Positions 1-11,808 of a stretch of DNA of 64,000 nucleotides are shown one piece after another. The notes under the pieces are model-generated. The model was not told the origin of the DNA, made no database searches, and was given only the letters and a program-made list of their open reading frames with translations. A program made the translations under genes and the position numbers. The stretch's first letter is position 1. Every line of letters begins with the position of its first letter. Origin of the DNA: Myxococcus qinghaiensis (GTDB taxonomy: Bacteria > Myxococcota > Myxococcia > Myxococcales > Myxococcaceae); the NCBI RefSeq assembly GCF_024198215.1, contig NZ_JAKCFA010000009.1, forward strand, positions 408,072 through 472,071. Direction: 5' to 3'.

Positions 1-704
1 GCGGGGACCTCCAGGGTGGTGGACACCGCGAAGACGCCCACGGGCCCGCGCGCCTCATGGCGAATCTCCGAGAGCTGGATGCGGGTGTCCTTGAACTTCA
101 CCCCGTCCGGGCCGCCTCCCTTCTGGAGGCTGGCCTCGAACGCCTTGGCGACGCGGTCCACGCTGTCGCCAATCTGGAGCGGCGCTTCGGGGAAGGCGGC
201 GACGATGGGGTCCTCCTCGCCCAGCCCTTCAAGGTCCGTGAGCACCGTGTCCCGCACCTGCTTCGTCACGGGCTTGCCCTGCAGGTCCGTCACCACGAGG
301 GTCCCCTTCTTGAACTCCCCCAGGTAGCTCTTGCCGTTGACGGCGGACACCTCCCGCGTCTCCTTGCCGTCGCCGTCCTTCGTCACGTCCACCACATCGC
401 CATAGACAATCTTCCTGCGGGTGACGATGCGGCCCTTCGCCGCGAGCGTGGTGGTGACCTGCGTCTGGAGCATCGTGCTCGACAGCGAGATGGGCTCCGG
501 CTCCATCTCCGGCCCGGTGACTTGGAAGTCCTGGGTCATCTCCAGGCGGAGTCGCTGCTCCTCCGCCTCCCCCACCACCGCGTCCTTCTTGGTGAAGCGC
601 ACGCCCCTGCCCAGCTCGTCCCTGTCGCCCTTCACCTCGTCACCCAGCGAAACGGACGACAGCGACACCCCCGCGACAACGACCCACGACCACATTCGGC
701 GCAT
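1..704 (-). CDS. Hypothetical secreted protein (3' end outside window)
   Basis: The reading frame runs off the left edge, so only about 234 N-terminal residues are visible. The start is the ATG at 704, preceded by the purine-rich AGAGGGGA; a second in-frame ATG at 695 is possible. The N-terminus (MRRMWSWVVVAGVSLSSVSLG) is a signal peptide without an obvious lipobox. The mature part is charged, with many K/R/D/E residues and a beta-rich pattern (for example REVSAVNGKSYLGEF), and contains no domain I recognise. It is divergent from the molybdopterin oxidoreductase gene, with about 120 bases between them for two promoters. Codon use matches the surrounding genes. Function unknown; a periplasmic or surface protein is likely. 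Confidence 0.75.
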   Translation of the reverse strand, partial: MRRMWSWVVVAGVSLSSVSLGDEVKGDRDELGRGVRFTKKDAVVGEAEEQRLRLEMTQDFQVTGPEMEPEPISLSSTMLQTQVTTTLAAKGRIVTRRKIVYGDVVDVTKDGDGKETREVSAVNGKSYLGEFKKGTLVVTDLQGKPVTKQVRDTVLTDLEGLGEEDPIVAAFPEAPLQIGDSVDRVAKAFEASLQKGGGPDGVKFKDTRIQLSEIRHEARGPVGVFAVSTTLEVP

Positions 705-825
705 TTGTTCCCCTCTCGCCGCAATCCTTTCATGGGCTTGCCGATATCGTCAGCCCTGAATCCGCACAGCGGAACGCGGCGCTGACAGGCATTGGCGATG
801 GCACGGGCGAGGTAGAGTACCGCGC

Positions 826-3042
<2,217 letters not shown>

Positions 3043-4276
3043 GCGCGCCGGCCGTGACGAAGACGAGCTGCACCAGGTGGCCCAGCAGCGCCACCGACAT
3101 GGCGCGCGCGGCGGTGGTGTCCAGCACGCCCGCCGCCAGCGCGAAGGCGCCGTCACTGACGCCCACCTGCCCGGGCACCAGCGAGCCCACCGCCAGCGCG
3201 CAGAGATAGAGACCTTGCGAGAAGAGGGCCTGCACCAGCGACGTGTCGATTCCCACCGCGTGCGTCAGCACCGCGTACTGCGCCACCTGGAGCGCGCGGC
3301 TGCCCAGGAAGGCCAGCACCGGCCCCGTCGGCAGCAACGTGCCGTGGCACGCCGTCACGCGGAACTGCTCCGTGTGGTGGGCCCAGCGCTGGGAGCGCCG
3401 CGCCAGCCACGCACAGGGCCTCCGCGCGCGCATGCAGGCACGCAGGCCCGTGGAGGCCACCACCAGCACCACGCCATGGCCCAGCATGGCCAGGGTGAAG
3501 ACGGACCAGCCCGTCAGCAGATAGGACGCCGCCGCGCAGGGAAAGGAGATGAGGCCGCCCGCCCCCAGCGAGGCCGCCTGCGAAGTGGCCGCCGCCGCGG
3601 TGGCCGTGGCGCCGCCCATGTGGGGCGACAAGAGCGCGGCCTTGGTGGCCTCCGCCGCGGCGCGGCCCGCGGGTGCCATGCTGGACACCGCCGTGCCGAT
3701 GAGCTGCGCGCGCAGCAAGACGCGCATCGGGACGTGCTCGGCGCGGGTGCCATAGGAGGCGCGCGTCGCGAGCGCGTCCATGCCCTGACGTCCCAGCTCC
3801 AGCAGCACCACCCAGGGCAGCCAGGGCGCGGCCTCCAGCAGCACCCCACCCAGCTCCCGGGCTCCCGCCTTTCGCACCAGCAGCGCCAGCATGGCCAGGC
3901 CCGCCACCGCGAAGACAGGCCGCAAGAGCCCCGTCAGCTTCTTCCGCCAGGGCACCGACACCGAGGGGAGCGCAATCGCCGCGTCCATCGGTCGGCCCAG
4001 GGTCATCTCCCCGCGCGCGTTGCTCACCATCGCCTCCCTCACCCACCCTGCGCCCCGAGTCACGGTGGAAGGTGGACAGCCCCGGCTGGGATGGCGAGGG
4101 TCGCCCGTCGCCCGGAAGCCACCTCCCTCTGCCTCGCGTCAGCCGGTGGACATCCGCGCTCGGCCCCCCCACCCCGGAGCGCCGGTTGCCCGAGCGACTC
4201 CGAGTGCGTGCTCGGCTCCGGCTCCGAAGGTCGCTAGGGTGCGGCTCCGATTTCCCGCGCGCACACGGAGCAACTC

Positions 4277-5263
4277 ATGAAAGCGGTCCGGTTTTCGAAG
4301 TTCGGGCACCCGTTGAAGGTGGTGGAGGTGGTGGAGGAGCCCGACGCGGAGCTGAAGTCGGGTGAGGTCCGCATTGAAGTGTTGGCCACCCCCATCAATC
4401 CCTCCGACGTGCTCACCCTCTCCGGACAGTACGGCTCGCTGCCCAAGCTGCCGGCGGTGCCGGGCAACGAGGGCGTGGGCCGCGTGGTGGAGGTGAAGGA
4501 CACGTCAGCGGTGAAGGTGGGAGACGTCGTCTTCCTGCCGCTGGGCTCGGGGACGTGGCGCACCCACCTGGTCGCCCCCGCCGAGGGGCTGATGCCGGTG
4601 CCCAAGGGCACGGACGTGAAGCAGGCGTCCATGTTGTTCGTCAACCCGCCCACCGCGGACATCATGCTGCGCGAGTTCGTCACCCTGCAGCCCGGAGACT
4701 GGGTGCTCCAGAACGCGGCCAACTCCGCGGTGGGCCGCTACCTCATCACCCTGGCGAAGCAGGCCGGCTACAAGACGCTCAACGTCGTGCGCCGCGAGGA
4801 GCTTGCGCCGGAGCTGCTCGCGCTGGGCGCGGACGTCGTGCTCACGGACACGGACGACCTGCGGGAGCGCGTGCGCGAGGCGACGGGCGGCGCGAAGGTG
4901 CGGCTGGCCATCGACGGCGTGGGCGGAGACTCCACGCGGCGGCTCGGCGACTCGCTCGCCACCGGGGGCACGGTGGTCAACTACGGCGTCATGAGCGGCA
5001 AGGGCCCCAAGCTGTCGGCGGAGGCCACCATCTTCAAGGACGTCACCCTGCGCGGCTTCTGGCTGGTGCTGTGGCTGAAGCGCGCCGAGCGCGAGCACCA
5101 GCGCGACACCTACGCCCGGCTGTCGAAGCTGCTGGCGGACGGCACGCTGAAGACGGCGGTGGAGGGCACCTTCTCAATCGATGCCATCCAGGATGCGCTG
5201 GCGCGCGCCATGGAAGGTGGACGTGGCGGCAAGGTGCTGCTCACGCCCAACGGTCCGGTCTGA
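4277..5263 (+). CDS. MDR-family NADPH-dependent oxidoreductase (quinone/enoyl reductase type)
   Basis: 328 residues, the normal length for zinc-free medium-chain dehydrogenases. The N-terminal GroES-like domain carries PINPSDVLTLSGQYG and the VPGNEGVGRVVEV signature. The Rossmann half has NSAVGRYLITLAKQ, a variant of the nucleotide loop, and IDGVGGDS. No structural or catalytic zinc cysteine cluster is seen. This pattern is closest to quinone oxidoreductases and the mitochondrial trans-2-enoyl-CoA reductase (MECR) group. The gene is followed after 31 bp by an SDR gene, so the two may be co-transcribed and act on related carbonyl or enoyl substrates. Exact substrate not decidable from sequence. 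Confidence 0.85.
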   Translation: MKAVRFSKFGHPLKVVEVVEEPDAELKSGEVRIEVLATPINPSDVLTLSGQYGSLPKLPAVPGNEGVGRVVEVKDTSAVKVGDVVFLPLGSGTWRTHLVAPAEGLMPVPKGTDVKQASMLFVNPPTADIMLREFVTLQPGDWVLQNAANSAVGRYLITLAKQAGYKTLNVVRREELAPELLALGADVVLTDTDDLRERVREATGGAKVRLAIDGVGGDSTRRLGDSLATGGTVVNYGVMSGKGPKLSAEATIFKDVTLRGFWLVLWLKRAEREHQRDTYARLSKLLADGTLKTAVEGTFSIDAIQDALARAMEGGRGGKVLLTPNGPV

Positions 5264-5294
5264 TTCCCACTCGCAGCCCGAAAGGAACACGACG

Positions 5295-6068
5295 ATGAAT
5301 CGCGTGGAAGGCAAGGTGGCACTCATCACGGGCGCGGCGGGAGGCCTGGGCAGCGCGGCGGCGCGGATGCTGGCGCGCGAGGGCGCGAAGGTCGTGGTGA
5401 CGGACCGCAAGAGCCAGGAAGCGCTCGGGCGCGAAGTGGCCGCGTCCCTGGGCGAGGGCCAGGGCCTGTTCCTCCCGCTGGACGTCACGCGAGAGGAGGA
5501 CTGGGTCCAGGCCATCGACACGACGCTGGAGAAGTTCGGCCGGCTGGACGTGCTCGTCAACAACGCGGGCCTGGGCATCCCCAAGGACGTGGAGCGCCTC
5601 TCCCTGGAGGAGTGGCGGCTGGTGCACGCCGTCAACCTGGACGGCACGTTCCTCGGCTGCAAGCACGGCATCCGCGCCATGCGCCAGTGTGGAGCCAGGG
5701 GCTCCATCATCAACATCTCCTCGCTGGCGGGCCTCATCGGCGTGCCCACGCTGCCCGCGTACGGCAGCGCCAAGGGCGCCGTGCGCATGTTCACCAAGTC
5801 GGTGGCGCTGCACTGCGCGCAGCAGGGCTACGGCATCCGCTGCAACTCCATCCACCCCACCTTCGTCGAGACCACCATGGTGAAGGCGCTGATGGAGGCC
5901 AGCGGCGTGCCGGACAAGGCGCGCGAGGGCATGCGGCGCAGCATCCCCCTGGGCCACCTGGGCGAGCCGGACGACATCGCCCACGCCGTCGTGTACCTGG
6001 CGTCGGACGAGTCGAAGCTGATGACGGGCTCCGAGTTCGTCCTCGACGGCGGCTCCTCCGCGCAGTAG
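5295..6068 (+). CDS. SDR-family dehydrogenase
   Basis: 257 residues, a classical short-chain dehydrogenase. It has the cofactor loop TGAAGGLG near residue 12, NNAG near residue 89, the catalytic serine in INISSLAG and the YGSAK Tyr-x3-Lys pair. The C-terminus SEFVLDGGSSAQ is typical of 3-oxoacyl-reductase-like and hydroxysteroid-dehydrogenase-like SDRs. Aspartate in VVVTDRK after strand 2 suggests NAD(H) preference. Start taken at ATG 5295 (MNRVEGKVAL), with AAAGGAA a short way upstream; the frame is open further upstream, but that stretch overlaps the preceding gene. Likely the second gene of a two-gene operon with the MDR reductase. Confidence 0.88.
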   Translation: MNRVEGKVALITGAAGGLGSAAARMLAREGAKVVVTDRKSQEALGREVAASLGEGQGLFLPLDVTREEDWVQAIDTTLEKFGRLDVLVNNAGLGIPKDVERLSLEEWRLVHAVNLDGTFLGCKHGIRAMRQCGARGSIINISSLAGLIGVPTLPAYGSAKGAVRMFTKSVALHCAQQGYGIRCNSIHPTFVETTMVKALMEASGVPDKAREGMRRSIPLGHLGEPDDIAHAVVYLASDESKLMTGSEFVLDGGSSAQ

Positions 6069-6093
6069 CCCCTCTGGAAGTCGCTGGCGGCGC

Positions 6094-8619
6094 TCAGGTC
6101 CAGGGCGCCGTCAGCATCTGCGCGAAGCGCACGCTCAGCTCCGGGCGCCGCATCATCGCCTGTATCCAGGCCTGCGCCTCCGTGCTCCAGTCGGCAATCG
6201 ACAGTCCGCGCGCTTCGAAGACCGCCAGCGAGTCGCTCGACACGCTCATCGCCTTGAGCACCCGCGCGTACTCCAGCAACGTGCCCAGCTTCGCCCCGGG
6301 GAGGATGACCTCCGTGTCCAGCTCCTGCGCGTCCACCTGGGGGCGGGCCTGGAACCATCGCTCCAGGGACACGGGCGGCCCCATCTGGGCCACCGCGTTC
6401 ATCAGCCGCGCACGGTGCGCCTCCTGCTCCTCGCGGACCCGGGCCGCCTCGCGCTGGGCGGCCTCGGCCTCGCGCTGGGCCATCTCGATTCGCCGCTGCT
6501 GGTCCCTGCGTCGGGACTCCTCCACGCGCCGCCGCAGCTCGGCCTGGCGCTGTTCCTCCTCGTCGTCCCGCTGGCGCTGGAGGTACTCGCCCATCATCTT
6601 CACGTCGACGTGGATGTCCTCCAGCAGGTCACGGTGGTAGCTGGACTCGGCCTCCTGGACGGGCGCCTCGCGCACGCGCCGCTCGAAGTCCGGGAGCCAC
6701 TCCAGGAAGCGCTCCACGTCGGGGATGAGGAAGTCATTCCCCTCGCGCAGCGCATTGTTGAGCCGTGAGGACGCGTAGAACGCCGCATGCGAGGTGGAGC
6801 GCGGCCACCCATCCACCCGCGTCTCCACCGCCGCCCACACGAAGGGCAGGCGCTCGGCCAGCGTCCGGGCGGGGACGTCCTCCAACAACCACCCCACCAG
6901 CTTCGGGAGCTGGAGCTGCGAGTCCGCGCGCCACCACGTCTCGAAAATCACGAGGGGGTCCGGCTCCGCCGCGAGCTGGCGCTCCCATAGCTCCTGTCGC
7001 CAGGGCATGAAGGTGGCCAGCAGGTCCGCGCGCTCGTCGAGGTAGCGCTGGAAGCGCAGCCACACGGCGTCGATGAGCTCCTCGCGTCCGGAGATGCCGC
7101 TCCAGGAGCGCACCGCCTTCGCCAGCGGGGCCAGCACCGCCGCCCGCGCGGGCTTCTCCCACGCGGCCATCAGCAGCCGCGCCGAGCGGCCTCTCCCCAC
7201 CTCCGGCGCCAGGCGGTCCAGCATCCCCGGCAGCGACACCAGCAGGTTCAGCAACGGCTCCGCGCACGCCGCGTCCCGCGCCCACGAGTGCACCAGCGTC
7301 AGCTCCTCCACGTCACCCAGCGCGAGCAAGGTCGTGAAGCCGCCCGCGCGCACCAGCTCCGCGCGCTCGGCGGACGGGGCGGTCCTGAGCGCCTGCACGG
7401 CGGCGGCATGGAAGGCGCGCGCGGCCGGCGTGGCCCGGGCCTCTCGCTCGTCGGTGGCCCACTCCAACCACCGAAGCACATTCCGCGCGGGCCACGTGCC
7501 CAGGGTGTCACGGGCGAACGTTCCCCAGCGGGCCAGGACGTCCGGAGACAGGCGCTCGAAGGGCATGTTGCGAGCCCAGGACTGCACCGCGTCCGCGAGC
7601 GCGTCCGGCTCCCGCGCGGTGACGGCGAGCACCGCCTCCAGCACCTCCAGCGTGGGCGGTGACGGCAGCCGTCGCAGCACGTCCCGGACGAAGGCCGCGT
7701 CACCCGTCGTGGCGAGTCGCGAGAGCAGTGTCGACGAGCCGAGCGACGCCAGCGTCCCCCGCGCCTCCGTCACCACCTCCGCGTCCTCGGAGTCCAGCGC
7801 GGCGACGAGCCCCGACTCGTCCTCGAGGACGAGCGCGCACTCGAAGCGGAGGTCCTCGTCCGGGGAGCGCAGCCCCTCGCGCAGCGCGAAGAGCAGGTCC
7901 ACCTCGGGCGGCTTGCCGGTGGCGCGCACCCAGGCCACCGCGGCGCGCGCGGTGTGCTCGGGGAAGCGCGCGAAGACGGCGCGCGCGTGACGCTCGATGT
8001 GCTCGCGCTGCTGCCGCTGCAACCGCGTGCGCTTCCACACCCGCCAGCGCGTCAGGGCGAGCGCGGCCTCCATCGCCGCCCTCCCCTCCTCGTACAGACT
8101 GGACAGGACGGTGGAGTACATGTCCCGCGTCTCCTGTCGCAGGTGCACCTTGGCGAGCGCCGCGAGCTGGCGGACCTCGGACGCCTGGCCGTGCCGGAAC
8201 ATCACCGCCAACGTGTCCTCGTCCTCGTCGTCCTCGGTGGAGGAGTCGGGGACAGGCGGCCAGGCCCAGGGGAGCTGCTCGGCCCAGCGGTCCTCGGCCT
8301 CCTCGGCGAAGCCCGGGAGCAACAGGAAGGGCTCGCACCAGCGCACGTCCGCGATGACGCGCAGCACGTCCGCCCACCGCGCGGCGTACTGGGACTCCAA
8401 CTGCCAGGACAGGGACGGCTCCAGCGCCTCCAGCCGCCCCACCAGCGCGAAGCGGTCCACGCCCGCGTGGAGCAGCATGCGCGCGGCGCCATAGTGCTCG
8501 GGTGGCACCGGGCCGCACGCGCAGTGGGGACACCGGATGCCGGGCGCGTTGAAGCGGGTGCAGCCGGGACACCGCACCCGCGTGCCACGGAGGGCACCGT
8601 TCTCCCAGGAAAGGGACAT
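6094..8619 (-). CDS. Zinc-ribbon protein with helical repeats and coiled coil, function unknown
   Basis: An 841-residue protein not assigned to a known function. Residues 17-33 hold two CxxC pairs (C17, C20, C30, C33), a rubredoxin-like zinc ribbon. Next is an acidic linker (SSTEDDEDEDT). A long alpha-helical region follows, with HEAT-like units such as DLRFECALVLEDESGLVAAL and ALDSEDAEVVTEARGTLASL. About residues 675-736 form a highly charged coiled coil rich in E, R and Q. A short C-terminal helical domain ends in RFAQMLTAPWT. No signal peptide or membrane segment, so probably a cytoplasmic scaffold. It starts 62 bp after the ELWxxDGT gene on the same strand, with a GGGGG run just upstream of the ATG. 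Confidence 0.8.
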   Translation of the reverse strand: MSLSWENGALRGTRVRCPGCTRFNAPGIRCPHCACGPVPPEHYGAARMLLHAGVDRFALVGRLEALEPSLSWQLESQYAARWADVLRVIADVRWCEPFLLLPGFAEEAEDRWAEQLPWAWPPVPDSSTEDDEDEDTLAVMFRHGQASEVRQLAALAKVHLRQETRDMYSTVLSSLYEEGRAAMEAALALTRWRVWKRTRLQRQQREHIERHARAVFARFPEHTARAAVAWVRATGKPPEVDLLFALREGLRSPDEDLRFECALVLEDESGLVAALDSEDAEVVTEARGTLASLGSSTLLSRLATTGDAAFVRDVLRRLPSPPTLEVLEAVLAVTAREPDALADAVQSWARNMPFERLSPDVLARWGTFARDTLGTWPARNVLRWLEWATDEREARATPAARAFHAAAVQALRTAPSAERAELVRAGGFTTLLALGDVEELTLVHSWARDAACAEPLLNLLVSLPGMLDRLAPEVGRGRSARLLMAAWEKPARAAVLAPLAKAVRSWSGISGREELIDAVWLRFQRYLDERADLLATFMPWRQELWERQLAAEPDPLVIFETWWRADSQLQLPKLVGWLLEDVPARTLAERLPFVWAAVETRVDGWPRSTSHAAFYASSRLNNALREGNDFLIPDVERFLEWLPDFERRVREAPVQEAESSYHRDLLEDIHVDVKMMGEYLQRQRDDEEEQRQAELRRRVEESRRRDQQRRIEMAQREAEAAQREAARVREEQEAHRARLMNAVAQMGPPVSLERWFQARPQVDAQELDTEVILPGAKLGTLLEYARVLKAMSVSSDSLAVFEARGLSIADWSTEAQAWIQAMMRRPELSVRFAQMLTAPWT

Positions 8620-8681
8620 GCCCCCTGTCTACAACGTCCCGGCGCCGCTGTGCTCCCGGACGGCGCCAGGACGCGCCTGAC

Positions 8682-10115
8682 TCAGGGAGGACACCCTCCC
8701 ACGGGCACGATGGGCAGCGCATACAGGAACCGGACGCCGGTGTTGTCCTGCGCCGTGAAGAAGACGTTCTGGCCGGAGCGCGTGAAGCTCCTCGGGAAGG
8801 AGTCGAGCGGACCGGGCGCGATTTCCGTCAGGGACACCGTGGTGATGCGCACGCCGTTGCTCACCCAGGGCTCCGCGCCCCGGTTGCGAATCGCCGCGCT
8901 GAAGAAGAACAGGTTGTCGACGGTGGTCAGCTCGTCCGGGAACGAGCTCCCCGCGCCGAGCTCCAGGTCGCCGAACAGCCGTGTCTTCACCGCCGTGGTG
9001 TCGCTGTCCCAGGGCTCCACGCCGTGGGTGCCATTGTCCGCGGCGAAGAAGAGCCGGTTGCCCAGCACCGTGAAGTGGTCGGGATTCGAGCCCGTGGGCC
9101 CCGGGAGGATGTCCTCCACCAGCACCGTCCCCGAAACCGTGCCGTCACTGCGCCACAGCTCCATGTCGTGGCTGCCCATCCCCAAGGCCGCGCTGAAGAG
9201 CAACCTCCCTCCCACGCCCGCCATCGCCCCCACCATCCCGAACTGACGCAGCATCACCGGAGGCGCCCCTCCGTCCGTCACCATCAGCATCGCGCCACCC
9301 GAGTGCGACACGCTCACCGCGAAGAACAGCTTGCTGCCCACGGGCACCAACGGAAGCTGGAAGTCCTGGTCGCTCGGCGTCTGGAACACCTCGACGGCGC
9401 CCGGGCCACCGTTCGAGCGCATCAGCATCGTGAGGACACCGCGATACGACGTGAGGAAATAGAGCGAGCCGTCTCCCCCCAGGGTGAGCCGATAGGGCGA
9501 GGAGTCCTCGATGCCCGGCTCCAGGTCCTCCACCATGAAGGTGCCGGCGGAGGTGCCATCGCTGCGCCACAGCTCCCGTCCATGCGTTGCGTCTCCCGCG
9601 GCGAAGTAGAGCAGCCCGTTGAACGCGAACGGCTCATTCGGGAACGAGCCGACCGCGCCGGGCCAGATGTCCTTCACGAGGCGGGTGCCACCCGTCGTTC
9701 CATCGGTCACGAACAGCTCGCGCCCGGCCACCGGGTCATCGGCGGCGAAGAACACCCGGCTCCCCACGGTCGTGAACCAGGTCGGGTGCGAGCCCACCGC
9801 TCCAGGGATGAGCTCCTTCAAGAGCCGGGTGCCCGCCCCGGGGGTTCCGTTGCTCACCCACGGCTCGCTGCCTCGCACCCCGTCGTCCACGCTGAACACC
9901 ATGCCCCCCGCGCTGGGCGCCATGGGCGCAATGAGTGGCGTGGGCGGCGACTCCTGCACCAGGGAGACCCCCAGCGACACGGCGGTCCTCGTGCAGATTT
10001 CCCAGGGACCCGCGAGCAGCGATGCGCCCGCCTGCACCTGCTCCGGCGACTCCGACGACGACGAGCAACTCGCCAGCAAACACACCACCACCAGGAAACA
10101 GCACCTGTACCTCAT
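8682..10115 (-). CDS. ELWxxDGT-repeat lipoprotein (copy 1)
   Basis: 477 residues. The N-terminus MRYRCCFLVVVCLLASCSSS is a lipoprotein signal with lipobox LASC, so the mature protein is probably membrane-anchored and surface- or periplasm-facing. The body is built of about eight beta-propeller-like units with the ELWxxDGT consensus, such as RELFVTDGTTGGT, RELWRSDGTSAGT and MELWRSDGTVSGT. Each unit also has an FFAADD-type strand. The family is common in myxobacteria and has no established function. It is divergent from a copper-radical oxidase gene, and the same pair is repeated about 3.1 kb downstream. A purine-rich AGGAGAA lies upstream of the ATG. Confidence 0.9.
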   Translation of the reverse strand: MRYRCCFLVVVCLLASCSSSSESPEQVQAGASLLAGPWEICTRTAVSLGVSLVQESPPTPLIAPMAPSAGGMVFSVDDGVRGSEPWVSNGTPGAGTRLLKELIPGAVGSHPTWFTTVGSRVFFAADDPVAGRELFVTDGTTGGTRLVKDIWPGAVGSFPNEPFAFNGLLYFAAGDATHGRELWRSDGTSAGTFMVEDLEPGIEDSSPYRLTLGGDGSLYFLTSYRGVLTMLMRSNGGPGAVEVFQTPSDQDFQLPLVPVGSKLFFAVSVSHSGGAMLMVTDGGAPPVMLRQFGMVGAMAGVGGRLLFSAALGMGSHDMELWRSDGTVSGTVLVEDILPGPTGSNPDHFTVLGNRLFFAADNGTHGVEPWDSDTTAVKTRLFGDLELGAGSSFPDELTTVDNLFFFSAAIRNRGAEPWVSNGVRITTVSLTEIAPGPLDSFPRSFTRSGQNVFFTAQDNTGVRFLYALPIVPVGGCPP

Positions 10116-10356
10116 CGGGACTTCTCCTCATCCGCTCGAGTCGACAGCCATCACGTGACGGGGAGACCCACGCCGAGGCCACTCGCGCGGGTGGGAGACC
10201 AAGACACTTCGCGTCGCGAGACAACGACCCTCCGGTGGCAGCGTTTCGTCGGGCAATCGTCAGCGAACGGGACTCGAGAACAGCTCGACGTTGTCGGCCG
10301 CACGCCTACGTTCTGGGCCCCGCCTGGACAACCCCGCGTTCGGAGTCTCCCCTTCC
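10116..10356. promoter_or_regulatory. Divergent promoter region, copy 1
   Basis: This is the non-coding spacer between the ELWxxDGT lipoprotein and the oxidase gene. Several blocks match the equivalent spacer at 13252-13483: GACTTCTCCTC next to the lipoprotein start, a GCGGGTGGGAGAC block, CGAGACAACG, CCCTCCGGTGG, and TACGTTCTG about 50 bases before the oxidase start. Conservation of blocks in otherwise diverged spacer DNA suggests shared regulatory sites for both pairs. No specific regulator can be named. Confidence 0.5.
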
Positions 10357-11775
10357 ATGACGAACCGCTGTGTCACGCTTTCGCCGGGCGTCAGCGCGCT
10401 CTGGCTGCTCGGCCTCGTGGTGGGGGCCTCGTCGGCCCTCGCGCAGTCCCCCTCGCAGGTCGGCCGCTGGTCCAGTGTCATGAACTGGCCCATCACCGCC
10501 ACGCACACCAGCGTGCTCCCCGATGGCAAGGTGATGTTCTACGGCGAGTTCGCCGAGGGGGCCCTGCCGCCTCGGCGCTGGGACCCCGCCACCAATGTCA
10601 TCACCGAATACCCCTATGCGGGCTACAACATCTTCTGCTCCGGCCACTCCTTCCTCTCGAATGGCAAGCTGCTCGTCACCGGGGGACACATCGCCAGCCA
10701 CGTGGGCCTCCCCCGCGCGAGCCTCTTCGACTACCTCAGCAACACCTGGACGCAAGTGCCGAACATGAACGGCCCGCGCTGGTACCCCACCAACACCACG
10801 CTCAACAACGGTGACATCGTGGTCACCTCCGGAGAGATGAATGGGGCCAACGACATCAACCTCATTCCCCAGCGCTTCATCGCGGGGACAAGCAGTTGGC
10901 GGACGCTGACCAACGCGTCGATGAACATCCCCTACTACCCGAAGATGTTCCTCGCCCCCAATGGGCAGCTCTTCTACGCGGGCTCCTTGCGCGGCTCGCT
11001 CTGGCTGGACCCCACCAGCAATGGCGCCTGGAGAACCGGGCCCGTGAGCAACTACGGCACCCGCAGCTACGGGCCCGCCGTCTACATGGACGGCAAGGTG
11101 CTCCTCATCGGCGGAGGACAACCCCCCACCTCCACCGTGGAGCAGATAGACCTCACCGCGGCCAATCCCACCTGGCGGTACGTGGCGCCGATGAGCATCC
11201 GCCGTCGGCAGCACAACGCGGTCCTGCTGCCGGACGGCTCCGTGCTCGTCCTCGGAGGCAGCAGCGGCCCCGACTTCGACTCGTCCAACTTCCCCGTCTT
11301 CTACGCCGAGCTCTACAACCCCACCACCAACACCTGGACCTCGCTGGCGAGCAACGTGCGCTACCGGGGTTATCACTCCACCGCGGTGCTCCTGCCGGAT
11401 GGACGCGTGCTGTCGGCGGGAGGCAGCCAGGAGCTCACCGCGGAGGTCTACTCACCGCCTTATCTCTTCAAGGGCGCGCGCCCCGTCGTCACCGCGGCCC
11501 CGACGACAGCCCAGCCAGCGAGCACCATCACCATCACCACACCCGACGCGGCCAGCATCACCCGCGTGTCCCTCATCGCCCTCAACTCGACGACGCACAC
11601 GTTCGACCAGAACCAGCGGCTGCTCACGCTCGCCTTCACGCGTGCCGCGGGAAATCTCACCGCCACCATGCCCGCCAACCGCAACCTCGCGCCGCCTGGC
11701 TACTACCAGCTCTTCATCGTCAACAACGCGGGCGTGCCTTCCAGTGGACGCAGGCTGCGCATCCCTCCTCCCTGA
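10357..11775 (+). CDS. Secreted copper-radical oxidase (galactose/glyoxal oxidase-like), copy 1
   Basis: 472 residues from ATG 10357, chosen because MTNRCVTLSPGVSALWLLGL...ALAQ is a clear signal peptide ending in ALA-Q. The body is a Kelch-type beta-propeller followed by a DUF1929-type C-terminal Ig-like domain (APPGYYQLFIVNNAGVPS). All known galactose/glyoxal oxidase active-site positions appear present: Cys94 in FCSGHS, Tyr143 in RWYPT, Tyr339-His340 in YHSTAVLLPDG and His414 in THTFDQNQR. These would give the Cys-Tyr cofactor and copper ligands for oxidising an alcohol or aldehyde with O2 to yield H2O2. It probably acts outside the cytoplasm. Paralogue of the gene at 13484. Confidence 0.88.
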   Translation: MTNRCVTLSPGVSALWLLGLVVGASSALAQSPSQVGRWSSVMNWPITATHTSVLPDGKVMFYGEFAEGALPPRRWDPATNVITEYPYAGYNIFCSGHSFLSNGKLLVTGGHIASHVGLPRASLFDYLSNTWTQVPNMNGPRWYPTNTTLNNGDIVVTSGEMNGANDINLIPQRFIAGTSSWRTLTNASMNIPYYPKMFLAPNGQLFYAGSLRGSLWLDPTSNGAWRTGPVSNYGTRSYGPAVYMDGKVLLIGGGQPPTSTVEQIDLTAANPTWRYVAPMSIRRRQHNAVLLPDGSVLVLGGSSGPDFDSSNFPVFYAELYNPTTNTWTSLASNVRYRGYHSTAVLLPDGRVLSAGGSQELTAEVYSPPYLFKGARPVVTAAPTTAQPASTITITTPDAASITRVSLIALNSTTHTFDQNQRLLTLAFTRAAGNLTATMPANRNLAPPGYYQLFIVNNAGVPSSGRRLRIPPP

Positions 11776-11808
11776 TTCGAGGACGGATGCGCGTCGGGCC
11801 CCACCTGC

